A stretch of DNA of 64,000 bases from an uncultured Acidimicrobiales bacterium (GCA_937922785.1 CALAJQ010000023.1:124001-188000); one strand, 5' to 3'. Counted from the first letter of the stretch, positions 36,854-45,406 are shown. The notes: a model not told the origin generated them from the sequence alone. Made by a program: numbers and translations.

Positions 36854-36869
36854 GGCGAAAGCTTTCGCC
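36854..36869. promoter_or_regulatory. 16-bp palindrome between LLM and AAA genes
   Basis: GGCGAAAGCTTTCGCC is a perfect dyad, 52 nt upstream of the LLM start and 23 nt upstream of the AAA start. Its place in a divergent promoter suggests an operator. Confidence 0.55.
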
Positions 36870-36892
36870 CCATCGTGCCGAAGGATTTAGGT

Positions 36893-38221
36893 ATGACTTC
36901 GGAAACCGCCGTCGAAGAAATCGCAACCCCGGCTTGGAAGCGAACCAGCACTGCAAGACAAGCAGTCACAGAGGAGCGTCGGGAGGATCGCCGGGGCCTT
37001 CCGATGTCACCCCAAACCATCCAGGAACTTGGCGTCCCTGCCGGACTAATTGAAGACCTGTTCATGCGACGGCTGTTCATGATCAAGCGGGGAACCACCA
37101 ACCAGATGGCCTCAGAACTGGCACTATCGGCTGCGGTTGTTCAAGACGTCGCCGATGGTTTGCTAGCAAAGAAATTGCTGGACTATCACCGGGCTTATGG
37201 CGACAACTATGAGTTCACCCTGACAGCCCAAGGCGAATCCGAGACTTCAGCGAGGCTCGCTGTTTCCCGCTACGCAGGGTTCGCTCCTGTCTCTTTGGAT
37301 CAATACCGAGAAATCGTTCAGCTCCAAGAACAGCTGCCCAGTGTCAGCCGCCAGGCGGTCCGCGAGGCAATGTCTGACCTTGTACTTCCGACCCGGGTGG
37401 TTGACCGCGTAGGTGCGGCGCTACTGAACGAAGGGGCAGTATTCATCTACGGACCCCCGGGCACAGGCAAGACCAGCCTGGCCAAACGCATGGCCCACAT
37501 TGTCGACGATCCGGTCCTGATTCCTCATTGCATTGAAGTAGCCGGGAACATCATTGGTGTCTATGACCCCAGCATTCACACTGCGGTCGAACAACCGGAA
37601 CACCTAGACCCGCGTTGGGTAGCTTGTGAGCGCCCGTTCGTTCTGGTTGGCGGCGAGCTGACTATGGACATGCTCGACCTCGGCGTTGACACGAAGTCTG
37701 GAGTTCAGATTGCTCCGGTGCAGCTGCTTGCCAACAACGGCATTCTTGTTGTCGACGACTTTGGTCGCCAACGGGCGATGCCCGAAGAAATCCTCAACCG
37801 TTGGATAGTTCCGTTGTCGAGAGGGATTGACTACCACCAGACGGCAAGCGGAACCAGCTTTCACCTGCCGTTTGCGGTGAAACTTGTAGTCTCTTCCAAC
37901 ATCGACCCCCATGAGCTGGGTGACGAAGGCTTCTTGCGGCGACTACGGATCAAGGTTGCTGTTGGCACTTGCGACAGTGAAGAATTCAACGAAATTCTGG
38001 CTCGAGCAGCGGCCGATTTCGGCGTAGCGCTTGATGAAGGAGCTTCTGATTACCTTCAAGAGGTCTGCCTGAAACACCTCGGAAAGCTCAGACCGTACGT
38101 GGCGTTTGACTTCTGCGACCTAATGCAAGGCATCTGCACATATGAAGACGTCCCGCTGACTATGGACCGGTTCATGATTGATCACATCGTCGAGATCTAC
38201 TTCGTCGAGCACGGTGAATAA
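36893..38221 (+). CDS. wHTH-AAA+ ATPase (paralog 1)
   Basis: 442 residues from ATG 36893, preceded by AAGGA at 7-nt spacing. An N-terminal region of about 100 residues looks like a winged helix (LFMIKRGTTNQMASELALSAA ... FTLTAQGESE, given as separate helices). The AAA+ core has Walker A GPPGTGKTSLAK (about 187), Walker B ILVVDDFGRQ (about 283), sensor 1 VVSSNIDPHE and FLRRLRIKV with candidate arginine fingers. The closest relative in the window is at 54802-56211. The family is widespread but I know no assigned function; a TadG-like pilus protein lies 1.7 kb downstream. Confidence 0.88.
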   Translation: MTSETAVEEIATPAWKRTSTARQAVTEERREDRRGLPMSPQTIQELGVPAGLIEDLFMRRLFMIKRGTTNQMASELALSAAVVQDVADGLLAKKLLDYHRAYGDNYEFTLTAQGESETSARLAVSRYAGFAPVSLDQYREIVQLQEQLPSVSRQAVREAMSDLVLPTRVVDRVGAALLNEGAVFIYGPPGTGKTSLAKRMAHIVDDPVLIPHCIEVAGNIIGVYDPSIHTAVEQPEHLDPRWVACERPFVLVGGELTMDMLDLGVDTKSGVQIAPVQLLANNGILVVDDFGRQRAMPEEILNRWIVPLSRGIDYHQTASGTSFHLPFAVKLVVSSNIDPHELGDEGFLRRLRIKVAVGTCDSEEFNEILARAAADFGVALDEGASDYLQEVCLKHLGKLRPYVAFDFCDLMQGICTYEDVPLTMDRFMIDHIVEIYFVEHGE

Positions 38222-38270
38222 ACCTAGACCGACGCAGGATTGTTTCGAAAACATTACCGAAAGTGGGCAA

Positions 38271-38307
38271 TCTCGCCCATCGCGCTGTATTTTTGGTTCG
38301 GGCGAGA
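38271..38307 (+). promoter_or_regulatory. Hairpin upstream of the DUF4214 gene
   Basis: TCTCGCCC (38271-38278) pairs with GGGCGAGA (38300-38307) around a 21-nt loop containing TATTTTTGG. It lies 57 nt before the proposed GTG start. It could end AAA transcription or act in the leader; no known riboswitch was recognised. Confidence 0.35.
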
Positions 38308-38364
38308 CGATGCAGTTGACGTCCTTATCCGGCGGAACCGGGCCAAGCGCCCTGCGGAGTATTT

Positions 38365-39645
38365 GTGTCATCTCGTGTCTCATCTCGAATTCGAAGCTCG
38401 ATAGCGCTAGCTGTCATCGCTTCAACCTGTGCCGTGATGGCCCCTGCAGCGGTATCTCCAGCAGGAGCGTCGATCGAGTGCAACATCTCCACTCCGTCGG
38501 CTGAATACGGCAGCGAGGTCGCTGCATCAGCACGACATGCGCAGATCTGGCGTCTATACCAGGCGTACTTCCTTCGCCAGCCCGATGCGGAAGGTCTCGA
38601 CTACTGGCTTGACGTTTCCTCAGAACTCACCCACGTTGAGGTTTCACAGTACTTCGAGCTCTCTAGAGAGTTCACCAACCGATACGGCACGCTGTCAGAT
38701 AGCGAGTTTCTAGAACTCATCTACGCCAATGTGCTTTGCCGCAATCCCGACGGCGAAGGCTTCGAATACTGGTTGAACTTCCTAACCACTGGTCAGCTCA
38801 GCCGGGCCTACATGCTTGTTTACTTCGCCGAGAGCGCTGAGTACATCGACTTCACCAAGACTTCATGGTCATACTTCGATGATCCAAATACAGCCAAGAT
38901 GTCCTCTCACGGCTATGAACTGATGTCGATTCCGGGCGGTATCGCAGTACAAGTCAACTTGGACGAAGTGGAGTTCAAGGCAAGCGACTCACGATGTGCC
39001 GTGGCCTCTATCAACGGGAACTGGTTCATTAACCCTTCGACGCAGAACCCGAACCCAATTGGTCTTGCTGTCATTGACGGTGTCGAATTGGACTGGGTTG
39101 CACCTAACGGCGTCGAAGACCGAGGCGTTCTCGGTGTTCGACATCGACCATACGGGCCCTACCCGCAAGAGGTCTTCATCGGAACCCACCTCAACAGCAA
39201 TCTGCACGACTTCCATAACGGCCAGGTGCTAGAGAATTGGTACGGGTTCTGGCCTGATCCAAACGCAGGCAAGGGTGAGTGGGACTCTGGCGAAGTTTGG
39301 GGGCCATCGCCTTCTCGGATCGCAAGCGAGTACGAATGGGCAGCAGCTGGAATCCCTCTGATCACCAACGGTCAGGTCTGGAGCGGGTTGTCAGCCGTCG
39401 CTGGCACTTACACCCACAAGACTGGTGGCCACAGCTTCGTTGCCCACGACAAGCAGGGCAACCTTTACTTCGGGTCTGTTGCCGGTAAGAGCAGCACTGA
39501 TCTCGTCAACTGGGCTCAGTCGGCGGGCATGGAAGATCTGATCAAGTTTGACGGCGGCGGCTCTGTTGAGCTGAACGTCGGCGGCGGTGCGGTAATCGGT
39601 GGCACCAGCCGAGACGTACCACTTTGGCTGGGTATCGGCTGCTAA
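38365..39645 (+). CDS. Secreted DUF4214 plus phosphodiester glycosidase (NAGPA)-like protein
   Basis: 426 residues from GTG 38365. A signal peptide with a basic start (SSRVSSRIRSS) and Ala-rich core probably ends near PAGASIEC. DUF4214 follows (about 55-170): LYQAYFLRQPDAEGLDYWL and a second half-repeat IYANVLCRNPDGEGFEYWL. The C-terminal 240 residues resemble NAGPA-type phosphodiester glycosidases: ASINGNWF, GIPLITNGQVW, LVNWAQSAGMEDLIKFDGGGSVELNV, where the DGGGS motif is the family hallmark. It would act on a sugar phosphodiester of the envelope; substrate unknown. Several cysteines suit an exported protein. Confidence 0.75.
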   Translation: MSSRVSSRIRSSIALAVIASTCAVMAPAAVSPAGASIECNISTPSAEYGSEVAASARHAQIWRLYQAYFLRQPDAEGLDYWLDVSSELTHVEVSQYFELSREFTNRYGTLSDSEFLELIYANVLCRNPDGEGFEYWLNFLTTGQLSRAYMLVYFAESAEYIDFTKTSWSYFDDPNTAKMSSHGYELMSIPGGIAVQVNLDEVEFKASDSRCAVASINGNWFINPSTQNPNPIGLAVIDGVELDWVAPNGVEDRGVLGVRHRPYGPYPQEVFIGTHLNSNLHDFHNGQVLENWYGFWPDPNAGKGEWDSGEVWGPSPSRIASEYEWAAAGIPLITNGQVWSGLSAVAGTYTHKTGGHSFVAHDKQGNLYFGSVAGKSSTDLVNWAQSAGMEDLIKFDGGGSVELNVGGGAVIGGTSRDVPLWLGIGC

Positions 39646-39674
39646 CAGCTAGCTAGCTACCAAACTTGTAGGTG

Positions 39675-39866
39675 ATGGAAGACCTTTCCGACTACACACC
39701 GTTTGACTTTAACCCTGACAAGCTCGTCGGGTGCTCGTACTGGCGATGTGGTGAGTTGTTCGAACCACGCTCCACCAACCATCGCTACTGTCGAAAAGCA
39801 TGCCGAAGCCGCCAGAACAAGTGGCAGCGAGCCCAGGACCGAAAGCAACGGAGGGCAACTTCTTAG
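39675..39866 (+). CDS. Small zinc-finger-like protein
   Basis: 63 residues from ATG 39675 (GTG 39672 also possible). A C-x4-C ... C-x3-C pattern (CSYWRCGELF ... HRYCRKACRSR) with a basic tail (QRAQDRKQRRATS) suggests one treble-clef-like zinc site of the kind found at the end of CGNR proteins. A nucleic-acid role is inferred only from charge. It lies 29 nt after the DUF4214 gene. Confidence 0.6.
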   Translation: MEDLSDYTPFDFNPDKLVGCSYWRCGELFEPRSTNHRYCRKACRSRQNKWQRAQDRKQRRATS

Positions 39867-39945
39867 GTGGCCCCCGACAGTCGCCGCAACTGTCGGGCAG
39901 CCGGTCTCGTTATATCGGAATATTCCACGGACGCGTTCGGTGCAG

Positions 39946-40362
39946 TTAGTTTCCTTGGAACGGCGAAGCCTCCGCTAGCACGTTCAGGCGAATCGGCTCT
40001 GCGCCAATAATTCCGAGAATGATCAGATCGACTTCCCCCGAAGCTTGAACTGACACCAAGTCGGCAGTCACTTGCAGTTGAAAGTTGGCGCCGCTCACTT
40101 CAAGGTTAGAAGCGGCGATTGCTGCGGCGGCCCTGTCTCGCCCTAGCTCTGGGATCACAATCAATTCACCATTCGCTCGATAGGCGTCGGGATCGACAGC
40201 ACTCGCTCCAGCTGAGGCTGCGGCATCGGCCACTGCGCTGAGCTGCCTTCTTTGGCTAAGCACGTTCCACAGTTCGATACTTATCCCGCCGACCGTAAGA
40301 AAAACTACGGCCATCAGAACGCCAAACAGGGCAAGCGAGCCGCGTTCGTTCTTGCGGTCCAT
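39946..40362 (-). CDS. TadE/TadG-like pilus-assembly or secreted protein
   Basis: 138 residues from ATG 40362 (MDRKNERGS); an open frame extends 19 codons upstream. The N-terminus has the TadE/G pattern: a charged start with ERGS, a membrane helix (LALFGVLMAVVFLTVGGISIEL), then QRRQLSAVADAAASAGASAV, matching the putative Flp pilus-assembly TadE/G-like family. The rest is a beta-rich extracytoplasmic domain. No other tad genes are visible near it, so it is either a stray subunit or the partner of a system elsewhere. Confidence 0.75.
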   Translation of the reverse strand: MDRKNERGSLALFGVLMAVVFLTVGGISIELWNVLSQRRQLSAVADAAASAGASAVDPDAYRANGELIVIPELGRDRAAAAIAASNLEVSGANFQLQVTADLVSVQASGEVDLIILGIIGAEPIRLNVLAEASPFQGN

Positions 40363-40441
40363 AGCCAAAGCTTGGTTCACAGCTAGTCCCAACCCGAGGG
40401 CAATCTGACCCCGATACATAGGGTCGGTGGCCTAAGCAGCC

Positions 40442-40741
40442 CTATTTTTTAGGCCAGTCCTCGATACAGCGTTCAGAAATTGGCATCGGCTGGTTAGCTC
40501 GTTTGCGATCTCGCTCGGACACAAACAGGCTTGGTGGAACCCGTGGGTCGAACGATTGATTGTATTTCTTGGTGTGCTCGCTAGCCATATCCCAACTTCG
40601 GGAATGGGCATTGCCAACAGGACCTGTGACATCACGAACAGTCTTGTGCAAGCCAGAACTTTCCATGGCTGAGCGGCCCTTACGACGCGCACCCCACTCG
40701 GCGAAAAACTCTTTCAACTTACTTTTAGTTAACAAAGCCAT
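40442..40741 (-). CDS. Small basic protein of unknown function
   Basis: 99 residues, not recognised, no membrane segment. It is strongly basic at the start (LLTKSKLKEFFAEWGARRKGR) and Pro/Lys/Arg-rich later. AGAGGA lies 8 nt before ATG 40741, a good ribosome site. It reads in the same direction as the TadG-like gene, 22 nt or more upstream, so a common transcript is likely. Divergent from the alpha/beta hydrolase. Confidence 0.6.
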   Translation of the reverse strand: MALLTKSKLKEFFAEWGARRKGRSAMESSGLHKTVRDVTGPVGNAHSRSWDMASEHTKKYNQSFDPRVPPSLFVSERDRKRANQPMPISERCIEDWPKK

Positions 40742-40791
40742 CTGAGTGTCCTCTCGCTATAAACGCTACACCAGTTCTAGTCTTGGGTGCT

Positions 40792-41463
40792 ATGCGCATA
40801 AACGTCACCCGCTCTGGCCAGGGCAAACCAATAATATTCCTCCATGGGATCGGCTCATCTGCCGCGACCTGGAACAAAGTGGTTTCGGAGCTAGGCGATG
40901 ACTTCACATCAATTGCCATAGATCTGATGGGCCACGGCGATTCACCGGTTCCCGAGGATCCTGCGCAATATTCAAGAGACGCAGCGCTGGCCGATATCGA
41001 CGCTGTCATCGAGACTTTGGATGAAGCACCAGTTCTTGTTGGTTGGTCGCTCGGTGGCTACTTGGCTCTTGCCCACGCCGCTACTCGAATTGGCGCAGCA
41101 TCGGGAGTCATCGTGTTGAACACCGGCCCTGGCTTCCGTAACCCAGAAAAGCGGGAAGCCTGGAACGAGCGATCTCGTCGCAATGCTCATCGATTTGGCG
41201 TGGTACCTCAGGCTGCGGAGCTGAACCTTCAACACGATTCGGTCGTGATGGAGAAACTCTGCGAACTTGAGGTTCCGACACTGGTTCTAGCCGGCACCGA
41301 CGATCGACCCGAATACGCGGGCGCAGGCCAGTACATGGAGTCAAAGATGATCAACTGCAAGTTCAAGGCCATCGAGGGCGGCGGACACGCCATGCACGAG
41401 GACTCTCACGCCAGCGAAGTGGCTCAAATCATCAAAACGTTCGCCGAGTCGCTTCAGGCGTAA
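40792..41463 (+). CDS. Alpha/beta hydrolase
   Basis: 223 residues from ATG 40792 (MRINVTRSGQG); the TTG three codons upstream is less likely. Oxyanion strand IIFLHGIGSSAATW, DLMGHGDS, nucleophile elbow GWSLGG (about 83), acid in AGTDDRPEY and histidine in EGGGHAMHED are all present. The chain is short because the cap domain is minimal. Substrate unknown. Confidence 0.9.
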   Translation: MRINVTRSGQGKPIIFLHGIGSSAATWNKVVSELGDDFTSIAIDLMGHGDSPVPEDPAQYSRDAALADIDAVIETLDEAPVLVGWSLGGYLALAHAATRIGAASGVIVLNTGPGFRNPEKREAWNERSRRNAHRFGVVPQAAELNLQHDSVVMEKLCELEVPTLVLAGTDDRPEYAGAGQYMESKMINCKFKAIEGGGHAMHEDSHASEVAQIIKTFAESLQA

Positions 41464-41469
41464 CCGTTA

Positions 41470-41509
41470 CTGACCGCTTCTGACAGATTCTGACAGATTC
41501 TGACCGCTC
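41470..41509. repeat. 10-bp tandem repeat, four copies
   Basis: CTGACCGCTT, CTGACAGATT, CTGACAGATT, CTGACCGCTC follow each other directly after the hydrolase stop. The outer two and inner two copies match each other. Confidence 0.8.
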
Positions 41510-41554
41510 AGCCAGTCACGCTCCCCCGTTCTGGCGGTGTACCCAGTCAAACCC

Positions 41555-41600
41555 GGCTGGTAGCCAGGTCGGTTGCGGATTTTTGGCTGGTAGCCAGGTC
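41555..41600. repeat. 16-bp direct repeat, 30 bp apart
   Basis: GGCTGGTAGCCAGGTC occurs at 41555-41570 and 41585-41600. Each copy holds the small dyad CTGG-TAG-CCAG. The site lies in the gap between the hydrolase and the convergent decarboxylase gene, where a terminator would be expected. Confidence 0.75.
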
Positions 41601-41626
41601 AGTTCGGGGTGTTGTTTGTCGGGGCG

Positions 41627-42997
41627 TTATGCGAGCGCGGCGATGATCGACTCGACTTCGGCCACGGTTGTTCGCGGGTTAACGAAGCAGAACCGAAAAC
41701 ATGGTTGCTTGTCGTGGCGGGACGGCACAACAAAGGACTCACCCGAAGCCATCTGAGCTTCGCTCCAAGCCTGATACTGGCCGGCGTCCCAGCCAATTCG
41801 TTCGAAGGCGCAGATGCTCAATTCTTGGGACCAAACCAACTTCAGATGTGGTGCTTTTTCGATTAGAGCCGCTGCGCTACGGGCCAGATCCAATGTGATT
41901 TCGACTGCTTCGGCATAGGCGTCTGTTCCGTAGGTAGCAATTGAATACCAGAACGGCAAGCCGCGGGCTCTTCGAGTCAGGTGAATGGCAAAGTCTGACG
42001 GATTCCAGTCACCGTGAGCATCGAGAAACTCGAGGTATCCAGCATGTTGGGCGTGAACTTCGCGCGCCTGGTCGGGGTCTCGCCATAACAATGCGCAACA
42101 GTCGAAGGGGGCAAACAGCCATTTGTGCGGATCGATGATTATTGAGTCAGCACGCTCGATGCCATCAAAATCAGCACGAACTGACGGCGCTGCTAGACCT
42201 GCGCCGCCATAGGCAGCGTCGACATGAAAGAAAACGTCGGCGTCTTGGCAAACTTTGCCGATTGAATCCAAGTCGTCGATGATTCCCAAGTTCGTGCTGC
42301 CTGCTGTTGCCACGACTCCAGCTATTCGCGTGCCGTGTTCAGCAATAGCAGCGGCAACTTCGGGGCCTTTCATACGGCGGTCTGAGCCGGTTGGCACCGG
42401 AATCACATCGGCGTCCATCACCATTGCCGCGGCGGGGACTGATGAGTGAGCGGTATCGGACACCACAAAAGCCCAACGGCTCGGAAGTGGTTTGCCAGCG
42501 GCCTCAAGCCTCTTCTTAGCCGCTCCCCTGGCACCGACCATGGCCGACAGGTTCCCTACCGTTCCCCCGGGTACAAAGACCCCTCCTGATTCGGTTGGCA
42601 GTCCGGCAAGGTCGGCCAGCCACCGCAACGCCTCGTTCTCCGCAAACACTGCGCCAGCGCCCTCGGTCCACGAGCCGCCATAAATCGAACTAGCGCCCAC
42701 TACAAGGTCAAACAAGACTGCCGCTTCGCTGGGCGCGGCTGGCACAAAGGACAAATACTTGGTGTAGTCAGTCGAAAGACACGCTGGCTGCAGGGTCTCA
42801 GCGAAGATTTCCAACGCCTTGTAACCGCCAATTCCCTCGGGTGTGATTGTCTCCCCGCAAGCTTCACGAAGCTCTGCTTCAGTCTTGGCCTCTCCCAACG
42901 GAACAGGATCGAGCCGGGTTCGCCAGCGTGCGTACTTAACCACCTCGTCCGCTAACGCATCTGTTTCAGCGTCGTAGTGGTGCATAGAAGGAGTCAT
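41627..42997 (-). CDS. Group II PLP-dependent amino-acid decarboxylase
   Basis: 456 residues from ATG 42997 (MTPSMHHYDAET), 10 nt after the solute-binding protein stop, with GAGG upstream. The PLP lysine is in IIIDPHKWLFAPFDC (about residue 290); FFHVDAAYGG is the cofactor-binding strand, and FVPGGTVGNLSAM and SVPAAAMVMD are further landmarks of the aromatic/aspartate/diaminobutyrate decarboxylase family. It makes a primary amine from an amino acid. Its place directly after a polyamine-type binding protein suggests a link between amine formation and amine sensing; the substrate is not deducible. Confidence 0.88.
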   Translation of the reverse strand: MTPSMHHYDAETDALADEVVKYARWRTRLDPVPLGEAKTEAELREACGETITPEGIGGYKALEIFAETLQPACLSTDYTKYLSFVPAAPSEAAVLFDLVVGASSIYGGSWTEGAGAVFAENEALRWLADLAGLPTESGGVFVPGGTVGNLSAMVGARGAAKKRLEAAGKPLPSRWAFVVSDTAHSSVPAAAMVMDADVIPVPTGSDRRMKGPEVAAAIAEHGTRIAGVVATAGSTNLGIIDDLDSIGKVCQDADVFFHVDAAYGGAGLAAPSVRADFDGIERADSIIIDPHKWLFAPFDCCALLWRDPDQAREVHAQHAGYLEFLDAHGDWNPSDFAIHLTRRARGLPFWYSIATYGTDAYAEAVEITLDLARSAAALIEKAPHLKLVWSQELSICAFERIGWDAGQYQAWSEAQMASGESFVVPSRHDKQPCFRFCFVNPRTTVAEVESIIAALA

Positions 42998-43007
42998 CGG
43001 GGTGGCC

Positions 43008-44138
43008 TCACAATCCAACTATTTCGGCGAAGTCGCCGTCTAGTTGGTTCTCCACATCGGCAGATAGGCCGCCCCATGTGAACAACCGGGCCTTAGTTTC
43101 TGCATCCGGGAAGATGAGCGGATCTCTGGCAATTGCGGCCGAATCGCCGCCTCGACTGGCAAGGACCTCCTGCACTCCGAGAACTGGCGATACATAACCG
43201 ACGTAGGCGGTGATGTTTGCCGCAACCTCGGGGTCATACACGTAGTTCATGAACGCCCCGGCCGCCGCCAAGTTCACTGCACCACGCGGTATCACCATTG
43301 TGTCAAACCACTGAATAGCGCCTTCGTCGGGAATGCTGAATTGGATATCAGGTCGCTCGGCCTGAAGTAGTGCTGTGTCACCAGACCAACCCATGGCAAC
43401 TGAAAGTTCTCCTGACGCCAACTTTGGGGCGAAGTCTTCAAACGTGACTGCACCCACGTGCCCAGATTCAACGGCCTCCTGGATTCTGGCCAGACCCGCG
43501 TATGCGGTGGCTTCGGTTGCTCGGGACGGATCGTCGCCGTTGGCCAGCATCGCAAGCCCCACCGCTTCACGCATCTCTCCGATTATTCCGACCTTTCCAC
43601 TGAAGCTTCTGTCGAATAGATCAGCTACCGAATTCAGCTCACGCTCGGTCTGGGCTGGGTCATAGGCAATACCTGTCATCCCGGCTTGCCACGGCATCTG
43701 ATATCGGGAACCTCGGTCCCAACCATTAGTCATGTATGCGGGGTCAAGGTTGCGATGGTTCGGGATGATCTCAATCGGTAGCGCCTGCCCATCACCCCGC
43801 CCTATCAACTCAGCCGCTCTCCAGTTGGTTGGAATTACGATGTCGTAGCGATTTCCGTCGCCACTGATCGACGCCTCGATCAAATCGAAGCCGGAGTAGT
43901 TGTCCTCATAGAACTCGTCATAGGAAATTTGAAGCCCGAGATCAAATGAGGCTCGTTCGATGGTTCCGGCGACAGAGCCGTCTGCGATGTCGATGTAGTC
44001 GGGCCAGGTCAGGATTGACAAAGACTGCCCAGTCCCGAGGTCGAAGGTTGGTGCTTGGCCCGCACTAGTTGAGCAACCGGCAAGGCCAACTGCACCAAGG
44101 CCCGCAATAAAGCTGCGCCGGCTCCAATTAGCTTTCAC
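43008..44138 (-). CDS. PotD-type solute-binding lipoprotein, probable sensor
   Basis: 376 residues from GTG 44138, whose GTGA overlaps the GlnX-like stop; GGGAG lies 5 nt before. The signal has a twin-arginine start (SRRSFIAGLGAVGLAGC) and a lipobox cysteine. The mature part fits spermidine/putrescine-binding proteins: LSILTWPDYID, YDIVIPTNW, PWQAGMTGIAYDP, VAMGWSGDTALLQ and QWFDTMVIPRGA, the latter two holding acidic residues in positions that in PotD contact amines. No permease or ATPase gene is adjacent, so it probably senses rather than imports. It takes the place of GlnH next to GlnX in the mycobacterial PknG pathway. Confidence 0.88.
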   Translation of the reverse strand: MKANWSRRSFIAGLGAVGLAGCSTSAGQAPTFDLGTGQSLSILTWPDYIDIADGSVAGTIERASFDLGLQISYDEFYEDNYSGFDLIEASISGDGNRYDIVIPTNWRAAELIGRGDGQALPIEIIPNHRNLDPAYMTNGWDRGSRYQMPWQAGMTGIAYDPAQTERELNSVADLFDRSFSGKVGIIGEMREAVGLAMLANGDDPSRATEATAYAGLARIQEAVESGHVGAVTFEDFAPKLASGELSVAMGWSGDTALLQAERPDIQFSIPDEGAIQWFDTMVIPRGAVNLAAAGAFMNYVYDPEVAANITAYVGYVSPVLGVQEVLASRGGDSAAIARDPLIFPDAETKARLFTWGGLSADVENQLDGDFAEIVGL

Positions 44139-45406
44139 GAGTACTCCCTGAGTCGCAGTTGGAGACCATACAAACTTGCCATCAGCGCCAAGATTGATCC
44201 GATCAGCACATACAAACCGGTGTTGGCCACAGCGGTTGCCGCAGAGTCGACTCCTTCGTTGAACTGTGTCGTGTTGTCAGACAAAACACTTTCAATGCTG
44301 GTGTTGAGACCATTGAAGTTTGCAAACTTCTGATTCGGATCATTGGCCGGCGTGTTCAAGTACCTTTCCCAACGAGATTCCAGCTCACTAGCTGCGGCCT
44401 GTTCTCGCAAGGAGTCTGCGTTCTCTACCGCAGTAATAATTCCAAGATCTACTGCCGCCTCAAGGTCATCAATGTTCCCGGTGGAGGTTCCCAACAGTGC
44501 CAGGTTGGACTCAGACTGCAGGGCGTAAGCCGCTCGTTGAATCTCGGCGGTAGCGGTGATCGAGTTGTAGCCACCGTCCAAAGCGTTGTCGATTGCTGCC
44601 TGGCGAACCAGCGCTCCCCTGACCAACATCACAGTAGTGACCAGTATCAGAACTGTTCCGATTAACAACGGCAGGTTAAAGATGCGGTTCGTCGATTTAA
44701 AAAGGAATAGCTGCACGAGCGCCAACAGAATTAGACAAAGCACTCCCAGGGCGATGGCGATGATGGTTAGCGTTCGCCCTTCGCCTGATCTGGTATCGAG
44801 CTGATCCTGGAGTTGTGCCGAGATCAGCTGGACAGAGTTGTCGACTGTCGCTTGGGTCTCAACCAGGGTGTTCCTCAAGGTGTTTTCTGCACCCGGTTGC
44901 TCGAGCCGCACAGCCAAACGAGCCGACTCTATTTGCCCCGAATAAGAGTTCAGGCTTGCCGAAATCTCCTTCAGGGCACTGTGGGAGAGGCTGTCGTCAC
45001 CGACCAAGGAAGATACATCCTCAGTGCGGTCAGACGCCCGGCGTAGCGCATCCTCATACAGGTTGCGCTGGATTCGGTTTTCCTCTCCACCATCGGTAGC
45101 CGACAGGAAAGCGGCCGTCGCCGCAGTGTTCGACTCAGCCACACTGGCAAACACGTCCTGGACGCCGACCAAAGAAGGAGCAGTGTTGGCCCTTGCGGCG
45201 GCAGTGGCGTTGCGAGAAACCAGACCGGCCACAGTACCGACAACTGCGAAAGCCACAATAAACAGGGTCAGCGCAGCGGCGCGAACCCGCAGAGCTCGGA
45301 CCGTTGAACCAACGGGGGTCTCCGAGGATCCGGCTTCGGTTTTGGACGAAGGAGGCGGGGGAAGTCGAGTTGTTGGAATAGTTGGTGCGGAAGCTGTCAT
45401 AGCCAA
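44135..45406 (-). CDS. GlnX-like four-helix membrane signal protein
   Basis: 423 residues. A Pro/Ser/Thr-rich cytosolic N-terminus (about 1-42) is followed by four membrane helices (about 43-63, 212-236, 244-264, 398-417). Two external helical bundles of about 150 and 130 residues lie between helices 1-2 and 3-4. The short loop between helices 2 and 3 (LFKSTNRIF) and the tail (QLRLREYS) are cytosolic. This topology matches mycobacterial GlnX, which transmits ligand binding by GlnH to PknG. Sequence identity was not measured; assignment rests on topology and on the neighbours. Divergent from the PknG operon with 50 nt between starts. Confidence 0.8.
   Translation of the reverse strand: MAMTASAPTIPTTRLPPPPSSKTEAGSSETPVGSTVRALRVRAAALTLFIVAFAVVGTVAGLVSRNATAAARANTAPSLVGVQDVFASVAESNTAATAAFLSATDGGEENRIQRNLYEDALRRASDRTEDVSSLVGDDSLSHSALKEISASLNSYSGQIESARLAVRLEQPGAENTLRNTLVETQATVDNSVQLISAQLQDQLDTRSGEGRTLTIIAIALGVLCLILLALVQLFLFKSTNRIFNLPLLIGTVLILVTTVMLVRGALVRQAAIDNALDGGYNSITATAEIQRAAYALQSESNLALLGTSTGNIDDLEAAVDLGIITAVENADSLREQAAASELESRWERYLNTPANDPNQKFANFNGLNTSIESVLSDNTTQFNEGVDSAATAVANTGLYVLIGSILALMASLYGLQLRLREYS

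Noticed and set aside
36802-37101. N-terminal extension of the LLM frame
   Set aside because: Antisense to the AAA gene and its promoter, Arg/Ser-rich, and not part of the luciferase fold.
38222-38364. Riboswitch in the DUF4214 leader
   Set aside because: The hairpin is clear, but I could not match the conserved cores of c-di-GMP, c-di-AMP, cobalamin or TPP riboswitches.
43008-44138. Naming the binding protein GlnH
   Set aside because: GlnH is of the amino-acid binding family; this chain follows PotD-type proteins, so only position, not family, corresponds.
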